64,000 nt of DNA from Pelecanus crispus (taxonomy: Eukaryota; Chordata; Aves; Pelecaniformes; Pelecanidae): positions 74,087,721 through 74,151,720 of the forward strand of contig NC_134643.1 of assembly GCF_030463565.1 (NCBI RefSeq). The letters run 5' to 3'. Numbering within the stretch: the stretch's first letter is position 1; each line of letters begins with the position of its first letter. Of this stretch, positions 1-11,162 are shown in pieces. The notes below the pieces were generated by a model. It did no database searches. It was not told the origin of the DNA and saw nothing but the letters and a program-made list of their open reading frames with translations. The position numbers were made by a program, and so were the translations under genes.

Positions 1-2946
1 TGTAAACAATGTGAATGGCCCTATGATAGATGACATAATTAAGCTTGCACTTACCAGACAATTAGTCAATTCAGATTCACTATCGTATTTGCTGAGGTAT
101 AATGTTCAGTTAAGATAGATATTAAATCTCTTTTAACTTGGTGGTGAAAAGTGCAGGGTTTAGCCTGAGAATTGCTAATCATCAGCCACCTGAATTGAGG
201 AAGTTGCCTTTCTGACAACATACTTAGGTTTTATTGACCTGTGGTGTTCCAGATTGTTTATATGAATTTATGACAAGAGGGAAAGTAATAGTCAAGACAA
301 TATAAGAAAGCCTGCACTGATTATATAAAGCAAACCAATACTTTTTGAGCACCCGGATCTGCTTTCTGTCTTCTTCTGTAAAGACAGAAGTAATTTTATT
401 ATGTCCGTTTGTAGAAAAACAGTCCACAGTAAGGGAAAGCAATAATACAAATTCTTCTAATATAAATAGTATTTGGGGTTGGGGAAGAGAGTAGCTGCAG
501 TGGTAACAAGCAGCAAGAGGCTTTTTATCTTCTTAAACAACAGTGTGAAGTGGGTTTATCATAGCTGTGGTTTATCATCTGGTTCACGCTTTTGAGCATG
601 TGAATTTTCTAACAGATATTTCTTGCTCTGTGTATTCACTTACAATAACAATCCCCATGCAGTAGGAAAAATATAACCATTCGTGGTTTTTTTTATAGTG
701 CTTATGCCATTGCAACTATCTGCTGTTTCAACAAACATTTTTATGCCATTCTATCTTAACAGTTTATAAGCTGAAAAGGAAACAAACTCAAAGGCAGCTC
801 ATCTCTGCACTTTTTCTTGCTTGCTGTTTTAAGAAGTCATACTTAAATGACGTAGTTTCCTATTGAGGGGCGTTCTAAAAATCAGTAAATTTCAGAGGAA
901 ATTTAAAAAGTGTTTTTCTAGTTCATTGTGCACATTACTGTACTAGACACTTCCCATGTTTCTTTGCTAGCCACTTCCCTCTCTTTTCAAATGTCAGCAA
1001 TCAAAGAGAAACATTTTAATGGGACTATGTAAAGTAACCCTTACAGCTGTCTGCAAGCAGAGGACTATTTATGACCTTAGTGGTACATAAAGGTGACACA
1101 AAAGGAAAATGGACTTCTGCTGTGTTTTATGCTTTTTACATCTAAAGGAGACCCAAACTGTTGCTTTATAGTTTTTTGTTTTGCATGATGGATTTGGCAT
1201 TCAAATACCTCCAGACTGTTTTGTCAGCCTATCAAACAATTTGGAGAAAGAGTTGGGCTTTCACCAAGTCAGTATATCCTCTGAAATCTGTGCAACTTCA
1301 GGAAAAACAAGGAGAAATAATTTGGCTATCAAAGACGACATTATATCTACTTTTAGGCAAAATCAGCAAGGAAACAATGTTTTTAATAGTTTGATTTCCT
1401 GCATGTATCAAGAAGTGAAAATGAAGCATGTGTTATTTAATGATATGTCTATCTTTTGGTAAGTTTTAACTTCAGTTTTCTACCAGCTTAATTACATTTT
1501 GGCAGGGCTTCTCTAAGTAGAAAAACTAGTGGAGGATATTGTTATGAGAGGATGAATGTAGTGGATATCAGGACACAGAACATCCTCAGCTCCCGACCAG
1601 ACAGAGCCTGGCTGCTGCGGTTCCCTGTCCCTAAGTACAGCGAGCTGCAAGGCTGAGGACATAGTCCTAACTAACCGCAACAGATAACGCAAACAGGTTT
1701 GGGACCAGTGCTGTTGCAGGCGCCGCATAAACAAGACCAGCACTCACATGAAGGTGAGACGGCACAGATAGCATGATCCTGTTCTCATCGCCAGCTAACC
1801 AGGCTCAAAGCTTGCTAGCTGATCCCATACACGTACAGATGTGAGCGCACATGTGTGCGCACACGTAAATGAGTCCCTTCAAGAGCTGGCCAGACCTATG
1901 GTATCTCCATCAGTCAACTCTCAGTACCTCTGGCCTCTCCGGTATCTGAATCCTACACTGAAGGTCTCCTGGACAGCTGGCTCCCACACCTTGTATTCTG
2001 CTTGCCATCTAGTCTTGTCTTAAGTTCGTTAGCATCTCTCAAAAAAAAGGTTCCCCCTGGCAGCAGGTCCAGAAACAGTCCCTCTGGTAGCCAACCCACA
2101 GACCTGCAGGCTTTCCTGCCTTGTCCCCCAGACCTATGTATGATCTCTCTGTAGCTGTCTCCTACTGGCAAGCTAGCCTGGCTTGAAGATCGCTAGCATC
2201 TCTCATGCTCTCACACGCACAAGGGAAAGCATACTCACATGGAAAATACTTAAGAATAAAGTTTAATAAGAAGATAGGACAGACGGCAATGCTAAGGCAT
2301 GGGGCTTGGTCAGACAAGCATACTGACAAGCGGCTTGTTTACACCAAGTTTATTCCCTCTCTTTGCCATTATTCTATGCCTGTTCTTTCCCATCTGCCTT
2401 GCCCCATCCCTTTCGCAGCTCTTGTTTCCTCCCAAATAAACAACCCACCCATAATTACTATTTGTTCATTGGTCCCACTTTTGCTAAATTTTGTATCTTC
2501 AGACACCATTATCTAGGTAAGCTTGGCCTTAAGTGGTAGCGCTGATACGGGTACCTAGGCACTCTGCTGGCCTTGCAAACTCTATTCCACAAAAAGTTCC
2601 CAGTGCCAACATCCGATTGTCTGTGAAGTTTGGCCATCTTTCATGTAATTCCCCCTTAACCACTTGCACCATACAGTGCTATCTAATGTGTGTCTGTTTC
2701 TCGCAGACAAAATTTTTATGTTTATATTTTTATGTCTAGCAATTTCTCATGCCATGTGCAGTAGTTTCCCTTGGGGAAAGTCATCTGCTAGCGTACCTTA
2801 ACAGTCATGATAGTTAGGCAATTAATATCTTTGCTGACTTTTGAAGAATAGTTTCCAAGGCTGACGACATGTATTTTCTAGAAAACAATAAACTGTTTTG
2901 GCAATGTTTTGCATAGCACTTAGTATATTGCTTTACTGTTTTGCAG
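1..2946 (+). other. PLEKHA5: PLEKHA5 intron (3' part) with repeat-like block
   Basis: Non-coding DNA upstream of the first visible PLEKHA5 exon, ending in an acceptor (…ttttgcag at 2946). The ORFs here lack coding character. The stretch of about 1540-2530 is more GC- and CpG-rich than its surroundings and contains diverged internal repeats (see the repeat entry at 1766-2204). The remainder is ordinary AT-rich intron. Confidence 0.75.
1766..2204. repeat. Three imperfect copies of a ~55-bp unit, possible old LTR
   Basis: Three related segments lie at about 1766-1824, 1985-2040 and 2145-2204. Copies 1 and 3 share the order ATGATC…CTGT…CTC…GCCA/GGCA…CTAGCC or CTAACC…GGCT…AA…GCTAGC; copies 2 and 3 both end in GCATCTCTC (2032-2040 and 2196-2204). 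A CCAGACCTATG motif also occurs twice (about 1890 and 2130). The block is richer in GC and CpG than the flanks. Such internally repeated, CpG-bearing islands in introns are often degraded retroviral LTRs, and TTTATTC/AATAAA-type hexamers occur nearby at about 2254. I could not define TG…CA ends or a target-site duplication, so the LTR reading is only inference. Confidence 0.45.
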
Positions 2947-3062
2947 GCTCACATTTTCCTGTGGGAGTTGTACCACCCAGAACCAAATCACCAACACCAG
3001 AGTCTTCAACAATAGCATCCTATGTTACTTTGAGGAAGAATAAGAAGATAGATCTAAGAACG
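2947..3062 (+). CDS. PLEKHA5: PLEKHA5 coding exon (TPESSTIASYVTLRK block)
   Basis: An exon of 116 bases with acceptor ttttgcag and donor ACG|gtactt. It begins with two bases completing a split codon, then reads SHFPVGVVPPRTKSPTPESS and continues TIASYVTLRKNKKIDLRT, ending in phase 0. The segment matches the conserved PLEKHA5 region just before the ERPRSAVEQL helix. The SPTPESS run is a plausible proline-directed phosphorylation site, by inference. It joins in frame to the exon at 4395. Confidence 0.92.
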
Positions 3063-4394
3063 GTACTTTGAAATAACCTTCAAGCATTGATGGATAGTGA
3101 TGTGTTCATTTCTAAGTTTAATTTCTGTAGTTACTTCAAAAGTTGTAGTTATCTTTTTAATTTTCTTTACAAAAAATTCGCTGTTACAAAAACATAATAT
3201 ACTAAGTTAATGGAGACAGCTGTAGAAAGGATGACAAAATTATAAAGGTAGTGTATGTTAAACTGCATAGAGACACTCAAACTGGGCAAGAACTAAATGG
3301 TAATGATAAATCTACTAACGTACTGAAGTTCAGGATTGAGTTGAAAGGACATGAAGCATCTTAGGATAAAACCTTGAAGGACTTGTACCTGGCTTCTGGG
3401 GCAATTTAACAGCCCTTGTATAACAAATACTGGCTTTAATTTATTTCATTACTAAAATGATTTGGGAAATACCTAAAGCAGACAGAAAATAAGGATACAG
3501 TAAGCAATATGTGGGCAATAAGCCTAGAATTTCAGATTAGAGAGTCCTCTAGTCTCTGGGTTGAAGACAGACATTTACATGTAGTTCATGCAAAAGGGAG
3601 GCAAACTTTTGCCACAATTACAGCATGAATAGAAGAGGAGAAGTTGTAGGAAGAATAGTAGAGGAGAGAGAAACTCACAGGATGTTGACTGGAGAAAGAA
3701 TACCACTTTTCAGAAGTGAAATCAGTTGCTGTGAGTGTACTGAATGCAGCTGATTAGTCCAAAGTAATTTTTTTTTTTCTGTCATACAAAGTAGAGATCT
3801 ATCCGAAAATCAGTGAATTTCAAGAACAGAGTAGATAAAGTGATGGCTGTTATTTTGGGAATAATATAATGCTTAGAATTACAGATTTTTAAGTGGTGAT
3901 AAATTCACTTTGTTTCAGCCTGCACTTGCTGTTAAATGATGGCCAGCTGTAGTTTTTCTTGAAATAAAAAGGCAGAAATCACTATTAAATCAACTGGTAT
4001 AAATGTCCTGGATCATTAAATTTCGATTGTGTTTCTGTCTCGGTCGAGTAACTTGAGTTTGCCTGTCATTTCACGTCTGGTAAATTGTTTCAGCTTGATA
4101 GGATGGCTTTAAGAGAGCATCTACCCATTCTTTTAATGTATATCATTGATGGTGGTAATGTCAGTGTTCAAAAAAGCAAATTACTCCTTCCTTTTATTTT
4201 GAATTTCGGTCTTCATTTATTAATAATTGGTTCTTGTACTTTCTTCACATACACAGGAGACCTTTACTTGCCCGCTATTTTTCTACTTTTTAGTAAATCA
4301 TTAGGTGGTCTTTTCTATCAGCTAAACAGTTTAGAATCTTGCTTTTTTAAAAAAGGGGAAAAAAAAAATATATATATATTTTCTTCTATTTAAG
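3063..4394 (+). other. PLEKHA5: PLEKHA5 intron
   Basis: A phase-0 intron (gtactt…tatttaag) of about 1.3 kb. It contains a short A-rich run followed by a (TA)n stretch just before the acceptor (about 4360-4380). I see no other gene or element. Confidence 0.88.
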
Positions 4395-4604
4395 GAAAGA
4401 CCAAGAAGTGCAGTGGAGCAGCTGTGTCTTGCAGAAAGCACACGGCCTCGAATGACTGTGGAGGAACAGATGGAAAGAATAAAGAGACACCAACAAGCTT
4501 GCCTGAGAGAGAAGAGAAAAGGACTCAATATTATCGGTGTTTCAGACCAGTCTCCTTCACAGAGTCTGTCATTTGTCAGAGATAATCCATTCAAATTGGC
4601 ACAG
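4395..4604 (+). CDS. PLEKHA5: PLEKHA5 coding exon (basic amphipathic helix)
   Basis: An exon of 210 bases, exactly 70 codons, phase 0 at both ends, with acceptor tatttaag and donor ACAG|gtgggt. It starts ERPRSAVEQLCLAES and continues TRPRMTVEEQMERIKRHQQA, then CLREKRKGLNIIG and a Ser-rich tail ending FKLAQ. The MTVEEQMERIKRHQQ region is a strongly conserved helix shared by the PLEKHA4-7 family, likely coiled coil, and is the best identifier of the gene in this window. Because the length is a multiple of three and phase-symmetric, skipping would keep the frame. Confidence 0.95.
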
Positions 4605-5246
4605 GTGGGTCCCACGTTATTCAAAAACTTTAATGTGTCCAATTAAAAAAAAAAGTTACAAAATTTTTCTTTTTCCAAAATCACATGATACTATAGGTGT
4701 TTATTTCAGACTGCTTTGCATAGAGTAACAGTCACAATTCTCTGCCATACACAAGAGAAAGGGAGAAGACAATCTTCATGCTTATACCTAATGATAGAAG
4801 AAGTCAATTCTTAGTCTTTTTGGAAAACAAATACTTCAAATCTACCTATGTTTGATTATGCATTGTGGTGTTTGTTAACAGGGAGTTTTTTGTCAAATTT
4901 AGCAAACAACATGAAATTGCAAGCTTTGTGACTAAAAGCAGTGTCAGGGAGAATCATGATTCAGTTGATGTATAAATTATGAAGATTTTTCTGCCATGTA
5001 ATATATTCAAACATCTGTAAGGTTTTCAGGTAGGAACGTATATTTATGATGATAGCTCTTAACTGGTGCTCTTTTGCTGTGTTTTTTGAGCCCGTAAATA
5101 CACAAAAATAGAACCCTCGCTTTTGTTTTCACTCATTCTTAAACAGTTAAGACAAAGAAATTAGTTTATTAAATGGTTAAGGGTAGGGAGAGAGGAAGAA
5201 GATATAACTGCTTGTCGTTAACCAGGAAATACTATCCTGAATATGT

Positions 5247-5283
<37 letters not shown>

Positions 5284-7353
5284 CAAACCCAACTAACAAA
5301 AAAACCCCACACCACTTCAGGACAAAAATATCAAATAGATTCAGGGTAATGGATGTTAGACAGCCTACTATCTTCTAACTGCTAAGAATTAGTTCTTTTT
5401 CAATAGCTTAATAGAGTTATCTTCTTTTGTTTTTTTTTAAATCTTCTGGCATACTTTTTCCTCAGACCACACTGGTTTTGATTTTTTTTTTTTCTTTTAC
5501 ACTGACATAGAAATGCCTTCTTTTATGTTTTGTATACGTTTTAACATCTGATTTTCCAAAACCACATTAAATGCATTGCACTGTTAAGAAGTCACATATT
5601 TCCAAATAAGTTTTAGGTTTTGGGTTTTTTTTTTTTCCTCCTCTGAGCATGCTAAATTGCTTTCAGAGCTATACAAGTTACTTTTCCTTCAACAACGTTG
5701 GATCCCCAGAAGACACTGAATTGAATTTTTGCCTTTGCATTAGAGCATCTGTATTTGGGATGACGTCATGAATGTTATACATGAAGGGGGCTCCTACAAA
5801 TATTTTTGTGATTAATACTGACTTTCTCAAGAAGAGGACGTGCAAAGCAAAGCTCTGCAGGCATTTGTTTTTGTGGTTTTTACAGAGGTGTTTGAGCTTT
5901 ACCGCTTTCCTATGGTATCATTTCATACCTCAAGTTGAGGAAACTGCAGTCATGTATGTGTCATACCTGGTTAGCCAGCACATTGGGAGCAGAGTCGGGG
6001 AAGTGGCCAAATCTTCTGTGTCAGCTCTACTTGCTATACAGAACTCAAAAGAATTGTGTTCATGTCAGCATGTTCTTGAGTCTTCTGTGTGAAATCAGTG
6101 CTACATGGATGAGATAGGAAGTTTATAGTGTCTGAATTGAATATTTAGCTAGCAGTCCATGCTACAAAATCACTTTTTGTATCACAACTTTAATTCTTCC
6201 AGAATGCTATTTGGCAAAAAGCCCCAAGATGAGGTGTTACACTCTAGTGATAGCTCTTATTTTTAAAAGCGTAGTTTCTATGCCTGTTTATTTTTATACA
6301 GGAAAAAAAGGTGCAATGGCATGAACTGCTGGAAGTCTTTTCAGCTGGGGTTTGGTTATTTAAGAATGAGAGGAAGAAAGGGATTTTATAAACAGCCTAC
6401 TGTGTAATTTTTAAGTGATTACCAAAATACAAAAGGAAGTTGCTTCACAATTGTTACTGTTTGGGACAAGTGTAAGATATGGGTGCATACTTCAGTTAGG
6501 AAAGTAAAAAGATTGATTTGTGAACTGACTTACATGGAATTTCCTCTTAGCAGAGAACATGTGCTAAATCACAGGAATTCAGCCACAAGATTTACTACTT
6601 TCATGGCACCTATTTTTCTCAGCCCCAGTAAGATAAGATTTACGTGAACCTCGCTTCAGTTCGGTTTGCTACTCTGCCAACATAATGTTCGCAGTTCACA
6701 ATCTGAAGTCACCTCTACCATCCTTCCTCAAAATTTTTGTATCAAAGTATTCTCTGTGCAATAGATTTTTTTTTTTTTTAAAGGAAAAAGTAATATCCTC
6801 TACCATTATCAGATGCTATGTTGTCTTCTGTTAAATCAGTTAACAGCATAGGCTTGGAAGATACCCAAGACAACTGGAGAAAGTGCATGCAGGTGCACTT
6901 TGAATTTTCTATTGAGAGCAGATTTTTATCCATCCTTGGTTTTTTTTTTTTTTTAACCAGGAAAAGCTATTTTTAAAAAAATCAGTGCTTATGAATGCAA
7001 GTAAGAATGTTCCTAAGCCTGTGTGCGACTGAGCTAAATATGAACGGAACTTCAGAAGATAAAGGTGACTAATGGAAATGCTGGAGATTTGAGGGGCATG
7101 CAGAAAGTACAATAATCTTCTAGAGAAAAAAAGTATTACACAGGCTGAACTGTTTTGAAAGGTACAAAAATGAGAAAATTCTAAGTCCTCAAAAATTTCC
7201 ATTTTCGTTATTGCAATGTGGTATGCTTAAGGTTTTTTATGTTGGGTTGTTTTGGGGTTTTTTTTAACACAGTCAGAGGACGGTGCAAGACTCAGAACTG
7301 AGACTGTGATAACTTTTTTAAGAATACGTCTATATATCAATTTTGTTCTACAG
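4605..7353 (+). other. PLEKHA5: PLEKHA5 intron with A30 tract and CRE site
   Basis: A phase-0 intron of about 2.7 kb. It holds an uninterrupted run of 30 A (5252-5281), several T8-T13 runs (about 5480, 5622, 6765 and 6940), and a full palindromic TGACGTCA at 5761-5768. Short ORFs here (for example 5772-6092) have no splice context or recognisable content. Confidence 0.85.
5252..5281. repeat. A30 homopolymer
   Basis: Thirty consecutive adenines, followed by an A/C-rich stretch. It could be the tail of an old retroposed copy, but the upstream DNA shows no recognisable source and no clear flanking duplication. Its length will vary between individuals and assemblies. Confidence 0.9.
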
Positions 7354-7512
7354 AATCGAAAAAAGGATGATGCTGTATCTGGTAACATGAAGGAATTAGA
7401 GAGCACCAGTAAAGAAAATAATTTGAAACAAAATAGTGAAAGTCCTGGAGAAGAAATAGCACAACTAAAACATGATGGAGAACAAGAACATAATTCAGGT
7501 TTTACTAAAGAG
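7354..7512 (+). CDS. PLEKHA5: PLEKHA5 coding exon (acidic/Asn-rich linker)
   Basis: An exon of 159 bases, 53 codons, phase 0 at both ends, with acceptor tgttctacag and donor AAAGAG|gtacta. It reads NRKKDDAVSGNMKELES and ends SGFTKE. It corresponds to the human stretch beginning TRRRDDKEL and ending DFSKE, as I recall it; the core EEIAQLK aligns with human TEIVQLK. The region is hydrophilic, low in conservation and probably disordered. The intron-side reading frame stays open well past both splice sites, but only this part aligns with the family. The exon is phase-symmetric and could be a cassette. Confidence 0.9.
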
Positions 7513-8760
7513 GTACTAAACTATCCTTTATTGAACTGTTCATCAGCCTGTCTTGCAGTAGAAAAATATTTTGAGCCACAGACAGCAGAGTATGGGAAAT
7601 TGAGCCAGTTCCTTTTGTTTGGAAGATTAAGATATGTTTTTGGATATAAGAAATATTCTATAGAGAAGTGCAAAATTGTATCAGATTTGTCTATAGCTGA
7701 GGAATTGAATTTTCTTGTGTGTAGTCTTCCTAAATTTCATTTTACTTAACTTTACCGTGTTGCTTTCTTGATTGATTGGTAAATTACAAAATTACGGTCT
7801 TTGCTTCTTTGGAAATAAAACCAATACTAATGTATCTTTAAATAATAATTATTGATTTGTCCATTGCTTAGGATATCCTAGTGTAGTTCTTTACAATCAT
7901 TTAACACACCTGATTTTTTTTGTTTGCTTGGCTTTAATGCATCAAATAGTTTATAGGAAGCAGACTAAAGCTGACACAATTTATACATGGAAGTAGGCAG
8001 TAACTGTATCATTTGCTATTTGGTCACTGGATTAATTTCTGTCTTGAAATAGTCTCGCACTCACTTGGCAGTGAGTTACCTTGGTGTTTCTGATACTACA
8101 GTGCCCTGAACACTCAGCAAAAGCAGACTGACTGTGAAGAACAGGTTACTGGAGTTATTTCAACATAATCATATCCTGTTTATAGTTTAATATTTTTTTG
8201 TCATTCATTTTCCCTTTTGTTTTCCTATTTTATGTTTAGCTTTTTTTAAACATATGTCTGATGAAGAATGGTATAAAATCAAATAATTAATATGTGTTGT
8301 TATTCGCCAAAAACACTTTGTATCGACAGTCTGTTGCTTTAAGTATGCAAATCGTTTAAAGGAAAATTATGTAATACACTTACATTGGTTATATCTAATC
8401 AGGCCTTTAAGAGCAGTGTTCAGGCTCATCAGCAATATATTCCAGTAGCTGGAATCTGTTGGTATGGTGAAGAGAGGGATAGCATGAAAAAATAGGCAGG
8501 CTGCAATCCAAAGAGTTCAAAGAAGTTCTGGAAGTTATTAGGCCAAGCCCTGCCCATTGGCTCTGCTATAAGTTTCAGGATAACTCTATTAACCTGAATG
8601 GTATTGATAAAAATTTCTTAAGTTATGTAATTCTGAGTTACTAAGTATACATGATGGCAAAATTTGTCTGTTAATAAAACTGCTTCCTGAAACTGTATTT
8701 CTTATCTACCACTTAGTGTGTGTTACAGCTTTTTGTTTCATGATTTCAATTTTTTTATAG
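7513..8760 (+). other. PLEKHA5: PLEKHA5 intron
   Basis: A phase-0 intron (gtacta…tttttatag) of about 1.25 kb, AT-rich, with no identifiable element. The open frame continues from the preceding exon to 7749, so retention would add 78 codons and then stop. Confidence 0.88.
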
Positions 8761-8888
8761 CTGACAAAAACTGATGATCTTTTATCAGATGCACATGTTG
8801 TATCTGACTCAAAAGAAGTGAGTAATGAAGGGAAAGCAGAAAAGGAAAAGAAAAATAAATTGGAAGAAACACATGATGGTGATATAAG
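8761..8888 (+). CDS. PLEKHA5: PLEKHA5 coding exon (Lys/Glu-rich)
   Basis: An exon of 128 bases with acceptor caatttttttatag and donor ATAAG|gtaaaa. It reads LTKTDDLLSDAHVVSDSK and then EVSNEGKAEKEKKNKLEE, ending with two bases of a split Ser codon that the next exon completes. It aligns loosely with human LKKTENISYE…KERNKDKMPED, in the same order and with similar spacing. It is highly charged and probably disordered. Identification rests on position between two well-matched exons, phase and splice sites more than on conservation. Confidence 0.86.
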
Positions 8889-9730
8889 GTAAAAATAAAA
8901 CAAGATGTCCAGAGGCTATTTTAAACTTGCACATTGTATTTATTAGCTGAAAGGACCAAGCAACTAATGAAATATTGTCGTAAATGCTTATAAGGTATAT
9001 TTATACGTCTTTGAGTGGTTTACATATAGAGAAATCTAGTGAGAAACCTAACCACTGCAGGGGTTCAGCGAGAGGTGATGAGTTGGTAGGAGGAGCAATA
9101 TTTATTTTCAGCTGTTGCCCCGGTTATGGACAGAATATGTTCATAATCCTTGCTTTGGGATACAAAATGTATTTAGTAATGTCAGTTCAAGATTTGTACC
9201 AGTTTATTATGAATGCTTCAGCCAGTGCTTCCGTAGCAAGCTCTTTACCGCTGGTATTTAGGAAAGCATCACATTTAGGAGTAGAATAAACAGCTTATTC
9301 TGTATCTCCTGCTTTAACTTTTTCTTCACTATTTTGGAGTATTGCAGAATTAGAGGAATATTGTGTCTTGGATAATCCTCTTTAAGGATTCATAACTTTA
9401 TTGTAAGTTGCACTGCAGATCCTAAGTGAGTTCTTACATTAGGTCATAACTTACAGCACCCTTCAGCAAAATAGGTATCACGCAGAAGGAAACTGTGTGA
9501 GTATGTAAAGGAAAGGAATTCAGTTTCCAGTGCTTGCTTTTTTTTTCTTTTTTAAACTCGACTTTACAAGGTAGAAGGGTTTCAAAATACGTCCTTAATT
9601 TATATTACACAAACTTGCAAGTTGCAACTTTTTTCTATTAACAGAAGAAAATTAAATTGTAACTCCTCTATTTAGTGGTTAGCACCTGAAATTAAGTTAG
9701 AGTTCTAAATGCTGTGCTTTTTTTAACCAG
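8889..9730 (+). other. PLEKHA5: PLEKHA5 intron
   Basis: A phase-2 intron of 842 bases between good splice sites (gtaaaa…ttttaaccag). I see no embedded gene or repeat in it. Confidence 0.88.
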
Positions 9731-9876
9731 CTTGCAGAGTGTGACCACAGTTACAAACCACAAACCCAAAACCAGCTCAGAAGAAAGTGAAGTAGTTAGT
9801 GTTCAAGAACAAGGAGGGATTATTTCTTCATTTGAATTAGCAGCACAGTCTTCAAAAGGAAATCAGGCAACAGCAG
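9731..9876 (+). CDS. PLEKHA5: PLEKHA5 coding exon (TNHKP block)
   Basis: An exon of 146 bases with acceptor ttttaaccag and donor ACAGCAG|gtatgg. The first base completes a Ser codon; it then reads LQSVTTVTNHKPKTSSEESE and ends SKGNQATA plus one base. TNHKP and SKGNQ match human TANHKPEE and SRGNQTMA, as recalled. Ser/Thr/Glu-rich and probably disordered. It ends in phase 1, which is completed by TG at the start of the 11058 exon. Confidence 0.9.
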
Positions 9877-11057
9877 GTATGGAAAAGAGTTTGACTGAAG
9901 TACAGCTTATACAGTACATATGTAAAACTATTTCATTTTGATCGTGTCTTTTGATGCTCTGAAACCCTTGTGAGTTGAAAGTGCTGAGCTAGTCTAGATG
10001 TCAACTGTATGGTTTTATAATGTAGAGAAAAATAGTTTCCCAGCGGACAACTACAGAAATTCCATTTTTCTGAGATTTTAATGTAAATCTTATGCTTGCA
10101 TTTAATTCAGGGAATTAAATAACTATGGCCAGAAATTGAGTCATCCTATAGTTGTTGCTTGGACCAAATCCTTCCCTATTCATCTTGTAGAACAGCATCT
10201 CAATCCTGGATATGTATAGATTATTTGCCCTTACCTCCTTGCTAATAGATGGCTTCAGGTATGCCCAAGATTGAGGAATCCTTGAGAGTTTCCAATATAT
10301 CTAGTAGATTTTGAACTAGCAAGTAAAAGACCCCAGTTTGGACATGCTTTCAGGAGTAAGAAAATATGAAGAAACAGAAAACGCTAGCTGACCGGTAAAA
10401 CAACTAGTGGTGTACTACTTTGCAAGAAGAGAAGGCTGGAGTAAAGCAAAATTGTTTGCAAAGAGAAAAAAGGAGGGGAGCGTGTAGGGGAGGAGGAACG
10501 AAGAAGATAGAATTTAAGACATTATTAGGATCTTTGGTGATGGGAATGGTTAAGTAAGCCAAATGGTTCAATTTATGGATATAAAAGGTGACCTGGACCT
10601 TTGTAGTGCAGTCAGCAATCCCTTCTGTGACTTGATAATCAAAACCAGAACTTGTAAATACGTTTTATAGTGCTCAGCAGAATGAAAAATGCTTAGTTAA
10701 TCTGAGCTGGGGTATAAAGGTGGGTCTGGGAGCATGCCGACTAGTTAAATTTTACTCTTTTTTTCCTCTCTCTTTGCAACATAAATAACACATCAGCATT
10801 CATGTGTCTGTTGTTTGTTCCTTAGGTGTTCCACTAGTCATTTATAGGCCTGAGTAATGATCTTTCCTGAGAACGGCTGTGCTCTCCCCTGAACTTGTGC
10901 TCATTGCGCTGATCAGATTTTAAGCCTTTACTTTCATTTGGTTCTGCTTATGTTTATTATGGCTTGAAATGGTGATTTTCAAGCTTATATTTATTATGGC
11001 TTGAACTCATGCCTTCTGTAACTTGTATTCTTATTTATCTTGCTGTATGACTCGCAG
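9877..11057 (+). other. PLEKHA5: PLEKHA5 intron
   Basis: A phase-1 intron of about 1.2 kb (gtatgg…gactcgcag). A short near-duplicate phrase (TTTATTATGGCTTGAA) occurs at about 10953 and 10990, directly before the acceptor region. Nothing else is identifiable. Confidence 0.88.
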
Positions 11058-11152
11058 TGAAAAGTTTGCCTTCTTCACCAGAATCGTCATTGTCACCAGC
11101 TCCATCTACACAGACACAGCTCACAGAAGGATCACATTTCATGTGTGTATAG
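11058..11152 (+). CDS. PLEKHA5: PLEKHA5 last coding exon and stop
   Basis: The coding part begins after gactcgcag; TG completes a Val codon, then KSLPSSPESSLSPAPSTQTQ is followed by LTEGSHFMCV and TAG at 11150-11152. This is nearly the same as the human C-terminus (SLSPSPESSASPVPSTQPQ, then LTEGSHFMCV), which confirms both gene and frame. Three SP dipeptides suggest proline-directed kinase sites. The terminal FMCV has hydrophobic residues at positions 0 and -2, the pattern of class II PDZ ligands; that is inference. A good donor (GAA|gtacgt) follows the stop by 10 bases, at 11163, suggesting the 3'UTR is continued in another exon. Confidence 0.94.
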
Positions 11153-11162
11153 TTACAGAGAA

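Noticed and set aside
1161..1462. Two overlapping ORFs of 77 and 93 codons in the first intron
   Set aside because: No matching splice sites or family similarity; length is within chance for intronic DNA.
1853..1864. GTGTGCGCACAC palindrome
   Set aside because: Twelve bases of alternating purine/pyrimidine; part of a small CA/CG-rich run in the repeat block and not remarkable alone.
5772..6092. 106-codon ORF in a PLEKHA5 intron
   Set aside because: No acceptor/donor pair in phase, Phe/Cys-rich random composition.
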